From Gammaproteobacteria bacterium (GTDB lineage: Bacteria; Pseudomonadota; Gammaproteobacteria; Pseudomonadales; Pseudohongiellaceae): DNA of 64,000 bases. Location of the stretch: positions 53,047-117,046 of the forward strand of contig CANGUU010000002.1 of the NCBI GenBank assembly GCA_947457195.1, in the 5' to 3' direction. The position numbers were made by a program, and so were the translations under genes. The notes under the pieces are model-generated. The model made no database searches and was not told the origin of the DNA. It was given only the letters and a program-made list of their open reading frames with translations. Below are positions 9,692 through 18,351 of this stretch, piece after piece; positions within the stretch are counted from its first letter, which is position 1, and each line of letters begins with the position of its first letter.

Positions 9692-10202
9692 GCGCGGCAA
9701 GCTGGCGCGGGTTCCCCTGCGCGACCTCGATGTTGCGGGACCGGTCGCGGCCGTGCCGAACAGTAACGGCATCGGGCCCGGCAGGCGCGTCACGCTCAAT
9801 TTCGCGCTTTACCTGCCGAACGGTGGACTGATCGACGGTAATTTCGGCAAGGCACCGGTCAGTTTCGTGTTTGGCGATGGCAGCCTGCTGCCAGGCTTTG
9901 AGCGTGCGTTGCAGGGCCACAGCGCCGGCGCGCGGCTCGATGTGGTGATTCCGGCTGCCGACGCCTTCGGTGCGGTGAATGAAGACAACCAGCAGCGCTA
10001 TCCGCGCTTCCAGTTTCCGCCGGACCTAGCCCTCAGCGAAAACCTGCTGGTCGAATTCACCGATGCCGCCGGTTACCAGCAGGCGGGTCGCGTGGTGAGC
10101 ATCGGTGCCCGCTATGTCGAAATCGATTTCAACCACCCCCTGGCCGGTCGCGACATCCGGTTCGTCGCCGAGGTCCACGAGGTCGCTCCCCATGCAGACT
10201 GA
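9684..10202 (+). CDS. fkpB: FKBP-type peptidyl-prolyl isomerase
   Basis: This SlpA/FkpB-type cytoplasmic prolyl isomerase is the usual partner of ispH in gammaproteobacteria. The 172-residue product has the FKBP core with [31 protein letters not shown] and the inserted flap ending in [17 protein letters not shown], then [15 protein letters not shown]. It carries about 20 extra N-terminal residues compared with E. coli. It overlaps lspA by 8 bases and ispH by 11 bases, so the three are read and translated as one unit. Confidence 0.93.
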   Translation: MTERGKLARVPLRDLDVAGPVAAVPNSNGIGPGRRVTLNFALYLPNGGLIDGNFGKAPVSFVFGDGSLLPGFERALQGHSAGARLDVVIPAADAFGAVNEDNQQRYPRFQFPPDLALSENLLVEFTDAAGYQQAGRVVSIGARYVEIDFNHPLAGRDIRFVAEVHEVAPHAD

Positions 10203-11190
10203 CAATCGAGCTCAGGGAACTCCCGCCGCATTCGTGATCAAACTGGCCAATCCGCGCGGTTTTTGCGCCGGTGTGGACCGGGCCATCGACATCGTCAACA
10301 AAGCACTCGATATGTTCGGGGCGCCGATCTTCGTGCGCCACGAGGTCGTGCACAACAAGTTCGTGGTGGAGTCGCTGCGTCAGCGCGGTGCGGTGTTCGT
10401 CGACGAACTGAAGGACGTGCCGCTGCAGCAGCCGGGGCAGCGTCCGCCCATCGTAGTCTTCAGTGCCCATGGCGTCTCGCAGGCCGTGACCCAGGAAGCG
10501 GGGGAACTCGGACTGAAGGTTTTCGACGCCACGTGCCCCCTGGTTACCAAGGTCCACATGGAGGTGCATCGCTACAGTGCCGCCGGTCAGGAATGCATCC
10601 TGATCGGACATGCCTTCCATCCCGAGGTGGAGGGCACGATGGGTCAGTACGACGAGGGGGCTGGCGGCAAGATCTATCTGGTGGAAGACGAAGCGGACGT
10701 GACGAAGTTGCACGTCAAGGATCCGGATCAGCTTGCCTACGTCACGCAGACAACGCTGTCGATGGATGACACAGCGCGCATCATCGACGCCTTGCATCGG
10801 CGGTTTCCCAACATCCGGGGGCCTCGCAAGAAAGACATCTGCTATGCCACCCAGAACCGTCAGGATGCCGTGAAGCAGCTCGCCTTGGAGGCAGATCTGG
10901 TGCTGGTAGTCGGTTCTCCCAACAGCTCCAACTCGAATCGACTGCGCGAACTGGCGGAGCGCAGTGGCTGCGAGGCCTACCTGATAGACAAGGCTGATGA
11001 AATCGATGAGCGTTGGCTGCAGGGCAAGCGCCACGTGGGTGTGACGGCAGGTGCCTCGGCGCCAGAGGTGCTGGTGCGGGAAGTGGTGGCTCGCCTTGTG
11101 CTGCTCGGTGGCAGCACTCCGGAGGAAATGCAGGGTGTCGAAGAGCACATCGTGTTTTCGATGCCACGCGAACTGAGGCCAGCGCCTTAG
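10192..11190 (+). CDS. ispH: 4-hydroxy-3-methylbut-2-enyl diphosphate reductase
   Basis: IspH is the last enzyme of the MEP pathway and makes IPP and DMAPP with a [4Fe-4S] cluster. The 332-residue product has the three cluster cysteines in [25 protein letters not shown] and [10 protein letters not shown], plus the active-site patterns HEVVHN, SAHGVS, TQTTLS and [10 protein letters not shown]. The ATG at 10192 is inside the 3' end of fkpB, and the protein from there fits the family. It supplies precursors for the IspB product made at the start of this window. It converges with the small PP0621-type gene. Confidence 0.97.
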   Translation: MQTDNRAQGTPAAFVIKLANPRGFCAGVDRAIDIVNKALDMFGAPIFVRHEVVHNKFVVESLRQRGAVFVDELKDVPLQQPGQRPPIVVFSAHGVSQAVTQEAGELGLKVFDATCPLVTKVHMEVHRYSAAGQECILIGHAFHPEVEGTMGQYDEGAGGKIYLVEDEADVTKLHVKDPDQLAYVTQTTLSMDDTARIIDALHRRFPNIRGPRKKDICYATQNRQDAVKQLALEADLVLVVGSPNSSNSNRLRELAERSGCEAYLIDKADEIDERWLQGKRHVGVTAGASAPEVLVREVVARLVLLGGSTPEEMQGVEEHIVFSMPRELRPAP

Positions 11191-11239
11191 GCGGGCAGGG
11201 CTGCAGGCGCTTCCGTACTTTTCCCGACTGCCTTTTCCC

Positions 11240-11482
11240 TCAGCGAGGTTGCCGCACAGTCCAGCGGCGGCGGTGGTCGGCGGAACAGAAGTGATTGTCT
11301 CCCTCTTGTAGCGCCGCGCTCTGTGGTAGATGTAATCCACAGTGGCGACATTGCACGATGAGCTCTCCTGGCTTGGTGGGCTGTGGGGGCTGGGAGCGCT
11401 GTGGTTTGCCGAGGTAACGCTTGACGAAAAACCACACGATGGCGCCGAGGGCGATGTAGGTCAGCAGACGGATGAGGCCCAT
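11240..11482 (-). CDS. PP0621-family small membrane protein
   Basis: The 80-residue product has one N-terminal hydrophobic helix (LLTYIALGAIVWFFVKRYL) and then a small cysteine/histidine module with CRHCGLHLPQS and HFCSADHRRRW, which looks like a metal-binding knuckle. Small proteins of this make-up are annotated as the PP0621 family in pseudomonads and relatives; the function is unknown. I chose the ATG at 11482 because the sequence upstream in the same frame looks non-coding and runs under nadE. The ribosome-binding site is weak. It lies between ispH (convergent) and nadE (divergent). Confidence 0.75.
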   Translation of the reverse strand: MGLIRLLTYIALGAIVWFFVKRYLGKPQRSQPPQPTKPGELIVQCRHCGLHLPQSAALQEGDNHFCSADHRRRWTVRQPR

Positions 11483-11588
11483 TCGGTCGTTTTGCCAAAG
11501 CAGGAGGGTTTGGCCGACAATACCGCACCTTGGATGACCGAGGCCAGCGGGCCTCCGTCGACGATTCACGCGGTAAAAATGGTGCCAG

Positions 11589-13247
11589 GTGCGAGCTAGC
11601 GAACAGGCAGTGCAGCGACTTACGGTGACGATGGCGCAGGTCAATCCGCTGGTGGGCGATATCGCCGGCAATGCGACTCTGGTGCTGGACACCGCCAGAC
11701 GCGCGCTGGCCTCGGGACCGGTGGATCTGCTGGTGTTCCCGGAGTTGATACTCACCGCCTACCCGCCCGAGGATCTGCTGCTGCGTGCCAGCATTGAACT
11801 GCGCATTGCCCGCGCGCTGCAGTCGCTGTGTGAAGCCAGCTTGCCGACGGCGCTGGTCATTGGCTACCCGGCACTGGAAAGCGGACTGCTCTTCAATCGT
11901 CTGGCTGTGATCGACCACGGCCGCTTGCTGGGTACTTACGACAAGCAGTGTCTGCCCAATTACCAGGTCTTCGACGAGAAACGCTACTTCACAGCAGGGC
12001 AGCGCCCCTTGGTACTGGAATTCAATGGCATTCCAGTGGCCTTCACCATCTGTGAGGACCTCTGGTTTCCGGAGCCGATGAGGCAGGCCGCCGAAGCCGG
12101 CGCGGCGCTGGTCATCAACATCAATGGTTCTCCGTTCAGCAGGACCAAGGCCGCTCTGCGGCTGCAGGTGATGCGGCAGCGCGTCGCCGAGACCTGCTTG
12201 CCGCTGCTCTACGTTAACCAGGTCGGAGGACAGGACGAGCTGGTCTTCGATGGCGCGTCCTTCGCGCTGGCTGCCAACGGGGATATCGTTGCGCGTGCCC
12301 GGCAGTTCGAGATGGACCTGGTGTCGCTGCAGGTCGAGCGTGTCGACGGTAGCCCAGCGACGCTGCAGCTGACGGTGGAAACCGCGGCCACCTGGCTGCA
12401 CGGTCCGGCCGAGGTCTATGCGGCGCTCAAGCTCGGGCTGGCCGACTACGTGCGCAAGAATGGTTTTCCGGGCGTCGTGCTCGGTTTGTCCGGAGGCATC
12501 GACTCGGCGCTGACGTTGGCGCTGGCGGTCGACGCACTCGGCAGCGGTCGCGTGAAGGCGGTGATGATGCCCTTTGCCTACACGTCAGTCATGAGTCTGG
12601 AGGACGCGGAAGCCGAGGCGAGGCTGCTCGGTGTTGACTATCGTGTCATTCCCATCGGCCCCCTGTACGATGCCTTCATGCAAGTCTTGCGCAGTGAATT
12701 CGCGGGCACGGCGCCCGATCTCACCGAGCAGAACCTTCAGTCCCGCTGCCGTGGTGTCGTTCTGATGGCGTTGTCCAACAAGCAGGGCTCGCTCGTACTG
12801 ACGACCGGCAACAAAAGCGAAGTCGCGGTGGGTTACTCCACACTCTACGGCGACATGGCGGGCGGTTTCGACCTGCTGAAGGATGTGCCGAAGACACTCG
12901 TCTATGCGCTCGCCGAGTACCGTAATTCCCTGGGCGCGGTGATTCCGTCGCGTGTCATCACGCGGCCACCGTCGGCGGAACTCGCCCCGGATCAGGTGGA
13001 CCAGGACAGTTTGCCCCCTTACGACGTACTCGACCGTGTCCTCGAACTCTATGTGGAGCAGGACCAAAGCCTCACCGCGATCTGCGCCCATGGCTTCGAC
13101 CCCGCCACGGTGGAACGCGTCATACGCCTCGTGGATCGCAGCGAATACAAGCGCAGACAAGCCCCGCCCGGCGTAAGGATCAGTGAGCGGGCTTTTGGGC
13201 GCGATCGTCGCTATCCGATCACGGCCGGCTGGCAGCCGGGCGACTAG
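11589..13247 (+). CDS. nadE: Glutamine-dependent NAD+ synthetase
   Basis: NadE amidates nicotinate adenine dinucleotide to NAD+, here using glutamine. The 552-residue product is a two-domain enzyme. The N-terminal nitrilase-fold glutaminase has its triad at Glu52 (FPELILTAYPP), Lys119 (YDKQCLPNY) and Cys155 (FTICEDLW). The C-terminal synthetase has the pyrophosphate-binding loop SGGIDS (301-306) and TTGNKSE. The start is the GTG at 11589; an ATG at 11631 (MAQVNP) is a possible shorter start, but the residues before it match the first strand. It stands alone, divergent from the PP0621-type gene. Confidence 0.96.
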   Translation: MRASEQAVQRLTVTMAQVNPLVGDIAGNATLVLDTARRALASGPVDLLVFPELILTAYPPEDLLLRASIELRIARALQSLCEASLPTALVIGYPALESGLLFNRLAVIDHGRLLGTYDKQCLPNYQVFDEKRYFTAGQRPLVLEFNGIPVAFTICEDLWFPEPMRQAAEAGAALVININGSPFSRTKAALRLQVMRQRVAETCLPLLYVNQVGGQDELVFDGASFALAANGDIVARARQFEMDLVSLQVERVDGSPATLQLTVETAATWLHGPAEVYAALKLGLADYVRKNGFPGVVLGLSGGIDSALTLALAVDALGSGRVKAVMMPFAYTSVMSLEDAEAEARLLGVDYRVIPIGPLYDAFMQVLRSEFAGTAPDLTEQNLQSRCRGVVLMALSNKQGSLVLTTGNKSEVAVGYSTLYGDMAGGFDLLKDVPKTLVYALAEYRNSLGAVIPSRVITRPPSAELAPDQVDQDSLPPYDVLDRVLELYVEQDQSLTAICAHGFDPATVERVIRLVDRSEYKRRQAPPGVRISERAFGRDRRYPITAGWQPGD

Positions 13248-13324
13248 TTGCCATCCCGGCAGGAAAACAGACAGGCCGGTAGAAGCGGTTGCCGCACGGT
13301 TCACCAAGAGGAGGAAACAGCAAG

Positions 13325-13942
13325 ATGGGTATGCGCGTCGCAGTGATCGGAGCCAGTGGAAAAATCGGCAGCAAGATCACGGCCGAATTGCTAGCCAGGG
13401 GCCATCAGGTGACGGGTGTCGCGCGTCATCCCGAAAAAATAGCCGTGGCCGCGGTGACTGCCGTGGCCGGGGATTTCACACGCCCCAATGAAATGGCGAC
13501 TGTCCTGCAAGGTCATGATGCTGTGGTGAGTGCGGCGAGCTTCATTCCGAACCAGGCCGAGCAGCTGATCGCTGCCGTGCGTGCGTCCGGCGTGAAGCGT
13601 TTCCTCATGGTCGGTGGGGCAGCGTCCCTGCAGACGGAGCCAGGCGGCAAGAAGATCATGGAGACCCTGCAACTGCCGGAAGCCTGGCTGGCTCCGGTGC
13701 TGGAGGGCATCCGCACGCTGGAGCTGCTGCGCCAGGTACAGGATCTCGACTGGACCTTCTTCTCGCCGGCGGTGCAGATAGGTCCGGGCGAGCGCACAGG
13801 CAAGTTCCGCTTGGGCACCGAGGTCGTGGTGAGGGACGAGGCCGGGGTCAGCCGGATTTCCTACGATGACTACGCGATTGCGATGGTCGACGCACTGGAG
13901 CAGGGCCGCCACCTGCGTAGCCGCTTCACCATCGGTTACTGA
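13325..13942 (+). CDS. NAD(P)-binding reductase, NmrA/YwnB-like
   Basis: The 205-residue product has an N-terminal Rossmann motif, VIGASGKIGSKI, and the single-domain length and conserved pattern of atypical short-chain reductases of the YwnB/NmrA-like group (VKRFLMVGGAAS, DLDWTFFSP). These proteins bind NADP and are either small reductases or redox sensors; the substrate cannot be told. AGGAGG lies 10 bases before the ATG at 13325. The last 7 bases overlap the 3' end of the convergent MFS exporter gene. nadE, upstream, is 77 bases away and may share the transcript. Confidence 0.85.
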   Translation: MGMRVAVIGASGKIGSKITAELLARGHQVTGVARHPEKIAVAAVTAVAGDFTRPNEMATVLQGHDAVVSAASFIPNQAEQLIAAVRASGVKRFLMVGGAASLQTEPGGKKIMETLQLPEAWLAPVLEGIRTLELLRQVQDLDWTFFSPAVQIGPGERTGKFRLGTEVVVRDEAGVSRISYDDYAIAMVDALEQGRHLRSRFTIGY

Positions 13943-15132
13943 GACGTTGCGCGGCGGCTGTCTCTGGGTAGCTGCAGCAGCGCGGCCCCCAGCAGCAATC
14001 CAAAAATCAGCATCATCACCGGTACCGGCGTGCCATCGTAAACTGCCACCAACAGTGGACCGGCGAGCGCGCCAAAACCGAAGCGCAGCGTACCGATCAC
14101 GGCGGAAGCTGAGCTGGCCTGCTGCGGAAACTCGATGATGACGAGCGAGTCGGCGTTCACCCAGGCAACGCCGAGGCAGCCGACGACGCCGAAAAATCCC
14201 AGCACCGTGAACGCCAGCCCGGCATCGGCCAGTGTGCCGACCAGTAGCAGCAGGGAGGACAGCAGCGCGAGGACGAGGGCGGCTTGCAGCATGCGCCGGG
14301 GGCCGAAGCGGGAAACCAGTTGCCGGTTGGTGAGATTGGCAACGATGAGCGCCCCAGCAGAGCAGGCGAACAGGTAGCCGAACACGGTTTCGCTGACACC
14401 GAACCACGTGATGTAGAGGAAGGAAACGGCGGTCAAGTACACGAAGAAGGCCAGCGCCAGCAGGATGTAGGTGAACAGGTCACGGTAAATGCGTCGCTCC
14501 GCGAAAATGATCTGGTAGTTGCGCCACGGTGACTTTGGTGTGCTGTAGTGCATAGGTCTGGTTTCGGGCAATACGCGCCACACCAGCAACGCCAGCAGGA
14601 GTGGATAGCAGGTCTGGAAAGCGAACAGCCCCTGCCAGGGTCCGAATGCCAGCAAGCTGGAGCCGATGGCCGGAGCCACCAGCGGCGCCACCAGCATGAT
14701 GGTCATCACGGTCGACATGCCCTTGGAAGTCTCCCGGCCATAGCAGTCACGGATCATGGCGGGAACCGTGACCGATGCTGCACTCCCGGCAACACCCTGC
14801 AGGATCCTGCAAAGCAGGAACTGCCCTGCGCTGGCAGCCAGCATGGTGAGCAGGCTCGCAAGTGCAAAGCCGAGCAGCCCCAGCAGCGCCAGCGGACGGC
14901 GACCGTGCTTGTCCGCCAGCGGACCGTGCACCAGCATCCCCAGGCCGTAGGCCAGCAGAAACACACTCAGAGAATTCTGGATCACGTTGAGGCTCGCCCC
15001 CAGATCCTCAGCGATCTGCGGCATGGCCGGCAGATACATGTCCACGGCGAGGGGCGGTAGCGCAGCGATGGCGGAAAGCAGCGGCAGCGGCAGACGCTGG
15101 CGCAACTGGGCGGAGGGGGCAGCGGGATCCAT
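13936..15132 (-). CDS. Bcr/CflA-family drug efflux transporter
   Basis: This is a 12-helix major facilitator protein of 398 residues. The opening LPPLAVDMYLPAMPQIAEDL is typical of the Bcr/CflA group, and the MFS loop 2-3 motif appears as GPLADKHGRRP (about residues 68-78). The helix-5 antiporter pattern (VAPLVAPAIGSSLL) suggests proton-coupled export. Bicyclomycin and chloramphenicol are known substrates of relatives; the substrate here is not known. The gene is divergent from the heat-shock gene hsp20 and converges with the NmrA-like gene. No terminator separates the latter pair. Confidence 0.9.
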   Translation of the reverse strand: MDPAAPSAQLRQRLPLPLLSAIAALPPLAVDMYLPAMPQIAEDLGASLNVIQNSLSVFLLAYGLGMLVHGPLADKHGRRPLALLGLLGFALASLLTMLAASAGQFLLCRILQGVAGSAASVTVPAMIRDCYGRETSKGMSTVMTIMLVAPLVAPAIGSSLLAFGPWQGLFAFQTCYPLLLALLVWRVLPETRPMHYSTPKSPWRNYQIIFAERRIYRDLFTYILLALAFFVYLTAVSFLYITWFGVSETVFGYLFACSAGALIVANLTNRQLVSRFGPRRMLQAALVLALLSSLLLLVGTLADAGLAFTVLGFFGVVGCLGVAWVNADSLVIIEFPQQASSASAVIGTLRFGFGALAGPLLVAVYDGTPVPVMMLIFGLLLGAALLQLPRDSRRATSQ

Positions 15133-15185
15133 CAGAGTCCTGTTTGATTACGGTCAACCTCCCGCGCAACGGCTGGCGTAGCCTG

Positions 15186-15213
15186 CTTGTGATCGCTGTG
15201 CGCGATCCCATGT
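15186..15213 (+). promoter_or_regulatory. Sigma-32-like heat-shock promoter of hsp20
   Basis: CTTGTG (15186-15191), a 14-base spacer and TCCCATGT (15206-15213) fit the RpoH consensus CTTGAA-N13/15-CCCCATNT at four of six and six of the seven fixed positions. It lies 52 bases before the ATG of a small heat-shock protein, where such a promoter is expected. Confidence 0.6.
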
Positions 15214-15265
15214 GACCTGCCGGGGAAAGGCCCTGACATCACTCTACAGTTTGGGAGGAAACACC

Positions 15266-15688
15266 ATGAACTTGATACCACGCGCATCCCTGTTTGAAAA
15301 CTGGTTCGACCGCGATTTTCCGGGGTTTCGTCTGCTGCCGGAGTCGCGCGGCGAGCACGGCCTGTTGGCCGTCGACATCCGGGAAACCGACAAGGCCTAC
15401 CAATTGAAAGCCGACTTTCCCGGGCTCAAGAAGGAAGAGATCAGCGTGACACTCGATAACGGTGTGCTTACCCTGAGTGCAGAGCACAAGGAGGAAAAAG
15501 AGGAAAAGGAAAAAGGCAAGGTGATCCGCAAGGAGCGTCGCTTCGGCAGTTGTTCCCGCAGCTTTACGCTCGGCGACGGTATCGATGAAAAAGCCATCGT
15601 GGCGACCTTTGCCGACGGCGTGCTGGCGCTGGAAATCCCGAAGGCAGCCCCCACGGTCCCCGCCAGCAAACAGATTTCCATCAAGTAG
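15266..15688 (+). CDS. Small heat-shock protein, Hsp20 family
   Basis: This ATP-independent holdase binds unfolding proteins. The 140-residue product has a short N-terminal arm (LFENWFDRDFPGF) and the alpha-crystallin domain from about residue 33: DIRETDKAYQLKADFPGL, NGVLTLSAEHKEEKEEKEKG, RRFGSCSRSFTL and FADGVLALEIPK. The charged KEEKEEKEKGK loop is typical of the IbpA-like/HspA class. GGAGG precedes the ATG at 15266. The sigma-32-like promoter upstream fits heat induction. The last 8 bases overlap the 3' end of the convergent exonuclease gene. Confidence 0.95.
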   Translation: MNLIPRASLFENWFDRDFPGFRLLPESRGEHGLLAVDIRETDKAYQLKADFPGLKKEEISVTLDNGVLTLSAEHKEEKEEKEKGKVIRKERRFGSCSRSFTLGDGIDEKAIVATFADGVLALEIPKAAPTVPASKQISIK

Positions 15689-16571
15689 CCAGATTGAACC
15701 AGCGCTGCTGCAGCAGTCCACGCAGCGACAGTTCGTCGCAGCAGCGCTGGAACGCTTCCGGCTCCAACCCACGCCACCGCAGTTCCGGCGTGGCAGCCAG
15801 CTCGACGTCCACCGCCACCTGAGTGAGCCGCTTGTTGCGGGGCAGCAGGTGGCGATGGGCCTTCAGCAGGGCCTGCACGCGCTGGGCGCCACGGAATTTC
15901 ATCGCGCCGATGTGATCATGATTGTCGAGCACGGTTTCCAGATTGCCGAATTTCTGCAGCAGCTTCGCGGCAGTGGCATAGCCGACACCGGGTATGCCGG
16001 GTACGTTGTCGATCTTGTCTCCACTCAAGGCCAGCAAATCGGCGATCTGTGAGGGGTGCACGCCAAAATGCCGCTTGACGTCATGCGGGGCGAATTGCAC
16101 ACCCCGCGCGAAGTCCCACCAGCGGTCGTGCTCGCCGGTGATGACCTGTGTCAGATCCTTGTCGGCTGTCACGACGGTGATGGCAAAGCCCTGCTCGCGG
16201 TAAAGACGCGCCAAGGTGGCAATGATGTCATCAGCCTCGTAGCGTTCGCTGCCGAACTCTGCAATGCCAACCACGCGGCAAAACTGCCGACACTGCTCGA
16301 ACTGGCGCCTCAGTTCGGGGGGCGCTGGCTCACGATTGGCCTTGTACTCGGGAAAGATCTCGCGTCGAAACGAAGAGCGCTGGCTCTGGTCGAAGGCGCA
16401 GGCGATGTGCAGCGGTCGTGCCTGCCGCAGCAGCTGGTACAGAAAATCGCTGAATCCGAACACGGCGTTGGCAGGCTGCCCCTCGCGGTCGGTGATGGTG
16501 GTCTCGTAGCTGTGCCAGGCCCGGAAGATGTAGATGCTGGCATCGATCAGGAAAACGCGCGGTGGCTGCAT
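15681..16571 (-). CDS. 5'-3' exonuclease, flap endonuclease-like
   Basis: The 296-residue product is a stand-alone member of the family that includes the N-terminal domain of DNA polymerase I and Xni/ExoIX. Metal-binding motifs are visible: FLIDASIYIFRA, the arch region FPEYKANREP, EADDIIATLA, TADKDLTQV, and the helix-hairpin-helix GDKIDNVPGIPGVGYATAAK. E. coli Xni is 251 residues, so this one is closer in size to the PolI exonuclease domain. The ATG at 16571 (MQPPRVFLID) has AGGA just upstream; a longer frame from 16658 has no support. It follows the amidase gene by 50 bases on the same strand. Confidence 0.9.
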   Translation of the reverse strand: MQPPRVFLIDASIYIFRAWHSYETTITDREGQPANAVFGFSDFLYQLLRQARPLHIACAFDQSQRSSFRREIFPEYKANREPAPPELRRQFEQCRQFCRVVGIAEFGSERYEADDIIATLARLYREQGFAITVVTADKDLTQVITGEHDRWWDFARGVQFAPHDVKRHFGVHPSQIADLLALSGDKIDNVPGIPGVGYATAAKLLQKFGNLETVLDNHDHIGAMKFRGAQRVQALLKAHRHLLPRNKRLTQVAVDVELAATPELRWRGLEPEAFQRCCDELSLRGLLQQRWFNLAT

Positions 16572-16621
16572 GGGGTCCTGGGGAGTGCCGCGCAGTGGAT
16601 GCCTGCGGCCTGGCGTCGCGG

Positions 16622-17404
16622 TCAGTCGAGCAGTTGGAAGCGGTCCGCATCCATCCACGCCGGAAAGCGTTCGCGCCAGTCGCGGAGCGAGACCAGTTCG
16701 AGAGTACAGTGGTGAGCGCCGGGCTGGCTGCCGGCCTGTAGTACCTCGGTCCCCTGCGGCGAGATCACGGCGCTGAACCCATCGTATTCGAGGTCGTTGC
16801 CGTCCCGCCCGATGCGATTGACCCCCGCCACGAAACTGAGGTTCTCGATGGCCCGGGCCTGCAGCAGGGTACGCCAGTGCTGGCTGCGGGCAGCAGGCCA
16901 GTTGGCCACGTAGATCAGCAGATCATAAGGTTCGGCCGCGGTGTAGCGACTCCATACCGGAAAGCGCAGGTCGTAACACACCAAGGGCAGGATCCGCCAG
17001 CCTCGCCACTCGACCAGCAGCTTGCGGCTGCCGGCGCCATAGCGTTTGTGCTCGTCGAGCATGCGGAACAGGTGGCGCTTGTCGTAGCTGCGCCATTGGC
17101 CATCGGGTGTCACGAAGTACAGGCGGTTGAAGCGCTGGCCGCCCTCGCTGACTGCCACGCTGCCCGCGATGGCCGCATCGAGGTCGGCTGCCTGCTGCTG
17201 CAGCCACGTGAGAGTGGGCCCGGGATGCGACTCGGCCAAGGCCCCCGCTCCCATGGCAAAGGCGCTGGTGAACATCTCCGGCAGCACCACGAGGTCGGTC
17301 TTGCCGGCAAGTGCCGCAAGCTGTGGCTGCAGCAGCGCAAGATTTCGCGCGGCGGACTGCCAGGCAAGATCGGTCTGGATCAGCGTCAGTCGCAGTGTCG
17401 TCAC
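16622..17404 (-). CDS. yafV: Omega-amidase / nitrilase-superfamily hydrolase (YafV-like)
   Basis: The 260-residue product is a nitrilase-fold C-N hydrolase. The triad is in LPEMF (Glu), YDKRHLF (Lys) and VCYDLRFPVWSR (Cys), and the GVNRIGRDG and YDGFSAVISPQG blocks match YafV/Nit2. Members hydrolyse alpha-ketoglutaramate and related keto-acid amides in metabolite repair. It is 25 bases after fghA on the same strand and 50 bases before the exonuclease gene. The link to formaldehyde metabolism is probably transcriptional only. The family call is firm; the precise substrate is inferred. Confidence 0.92.
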   Translation of the reverse strand: MTTLRLTLIQTDLAWQSAARNLALLQPQLAALAGKTDLVVLPEMFTSAFAMGAGALAESHPGPTLTWLQQQAADLDAAIAGSVAVSEGGQRFNRLYFVTPDGQWRSYDKRHLFRMLDEHKRYGAGSRKLLVEWRGWRILPLVCYDLRFPVWSRYTAAEPYDLLIYVANWPAARSQHWRTLLQARAIENLSFVAGVNRIGRDGNDLEYDGFSAVISPQGTEVLQAGSQPGAHHCTLELVSLRDWRERFPAWMDADRFQLLD

Positions 17405-17429
17405 CGGCAGCTCCTGCAGGCGCAGTTCG

Positions 17430-18281
17430 TCAATCCCAGAGGGCGTTGGCGTGGTGCTCTATATGGTCGGCGATGAAGCTGGCGATGAAGAAGTAGCTGT
17501 GGTCATAGCCGGCATGCAGACGCAGCGTCAGCGGATGCTTGGCTGCCTGGCAGGCGGCCTGCAGCAGTTCCGGCTTGAGTTGGTTGACGAGGAAGCCATC
17601 GTCCTGACCCTGATCCACCAGCAGCGGTAGCTTTTCGATGGCCGAGGCCACCAGCGCACAGGTGTCGTACTGCTGCCAGGCGCTTCTGTCGGCGCCGAGG
17701 TAGCGGCCGAGTGCCTTCTCGCCCCAGGGGCAGTTGAGCGGTGAACAGATCGGCGAAAACGCCGACACGGCCTTGTAGACGCCGGGGTTTTTCAGGGCGA
17801 TCGTCAGCGCGCCATGGCCACCCATGGAGTGCCCCATGATCGAGCAGTTCTTTACGTCGAGCGGCAACTCGCTGGCGGCGAGAACGGACGGCAGCTCTTT
17901 CACGACGTAGTCATACATGTGGTAGTGAGTCGACCACGGGGCCTCCGTGGCATTAACGTAGAAGCCGGCGCCATGCCCGAAGTCCCAGGCCTTGTCGGGG
18001 TCGCCGGGCACGTCCGCTCCACGCGGGCTGGTGTCCGGACACACGATGGCTACGCCGGCTTCCGCGGCGTACTGCTGTGCACCGGCCTTTTGCACGAAGT
18101 TATCGTCGGTACAGGTCAGACCAGACAACCAGTAGATAACCGGGACCTTATTGCCACTCAGTGCATTCGGGGGCAGATACACGGAAAAGATCATGTCGCA
18201 GTGCAAGGTACTGCTCTTGTGTTTGAACTTGATCTGTTTGCCGCCGAACATCTTGTTGGCGCTGACCTGCTCAAGACTCAT
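17430..18281 (-). CDS. fghA: S-formylglutathione hydrolase
   Basis: This esterase releases formate and glutathione from S-formylglutathione, the second step of glutathione-dependent formaldehyde oxidation. The 283-residue product has the family pattern: VIYWLSGLTCTDDNFVQKAG, CPDTSPRG, the nucleophile elbow GHSMGGHGAL (catalytic Ser), and the late Asp and His in LLVDQGQDD and HAGYDHSYFFI. AAGGAG precedes the ATG. It is the gene after frmA on the same strand, separated by 70 bases that hold a perfect hairpin. Confidence 0.97.
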   Translation of the reverse strand: MSLEQVSANKMFGGKQIKFKHKSSTLHCDMIFSVYLPPNALSGNKVPVIYWLSGLTCTDDNFVQKAGAQQYAAEAGVAIVCPDTSPRGADVPGDPDKAWDFGHGAGFYVNATEAPWSTHYHMYDYVVKELPSVLAASELPLDVKNCSIMGHSMGGHGALTIALKNPGVYKAVSAFSPICSPLNCPWGEKALGRYLGADRSAWQQYDTCALVASAIEKLPLLVDQGQDDGFLVNQLKPELLQAACQAAKHPLTLRLHAGYDHSYFFIASFIADHIEHHANALWD

Positions 18282-18303
18282 ACAACGTACTCCTTGGAAA
18301 TGA

Positions 18304-18326
18304 CAAGGGGGTCAGTGACCCCCTTG
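18304..18326 (-). repeat. Perfect inverted repeat between frmA and fghA
   Basis: CAAGGGGGTC and GACCCCCTTG form a 10-base-pair stem with a three-base loop in the frmA-fghA intergenic space, 22 bases upstream of the fghA start. No T run follows on the minus strand, so it is not a standard terminator. It could protect or process the message, or act as an operator. Confidence 0.7.
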
Positions 18327-18351
18327 GTGGAATGCTTGACGTCGCAAGCGC

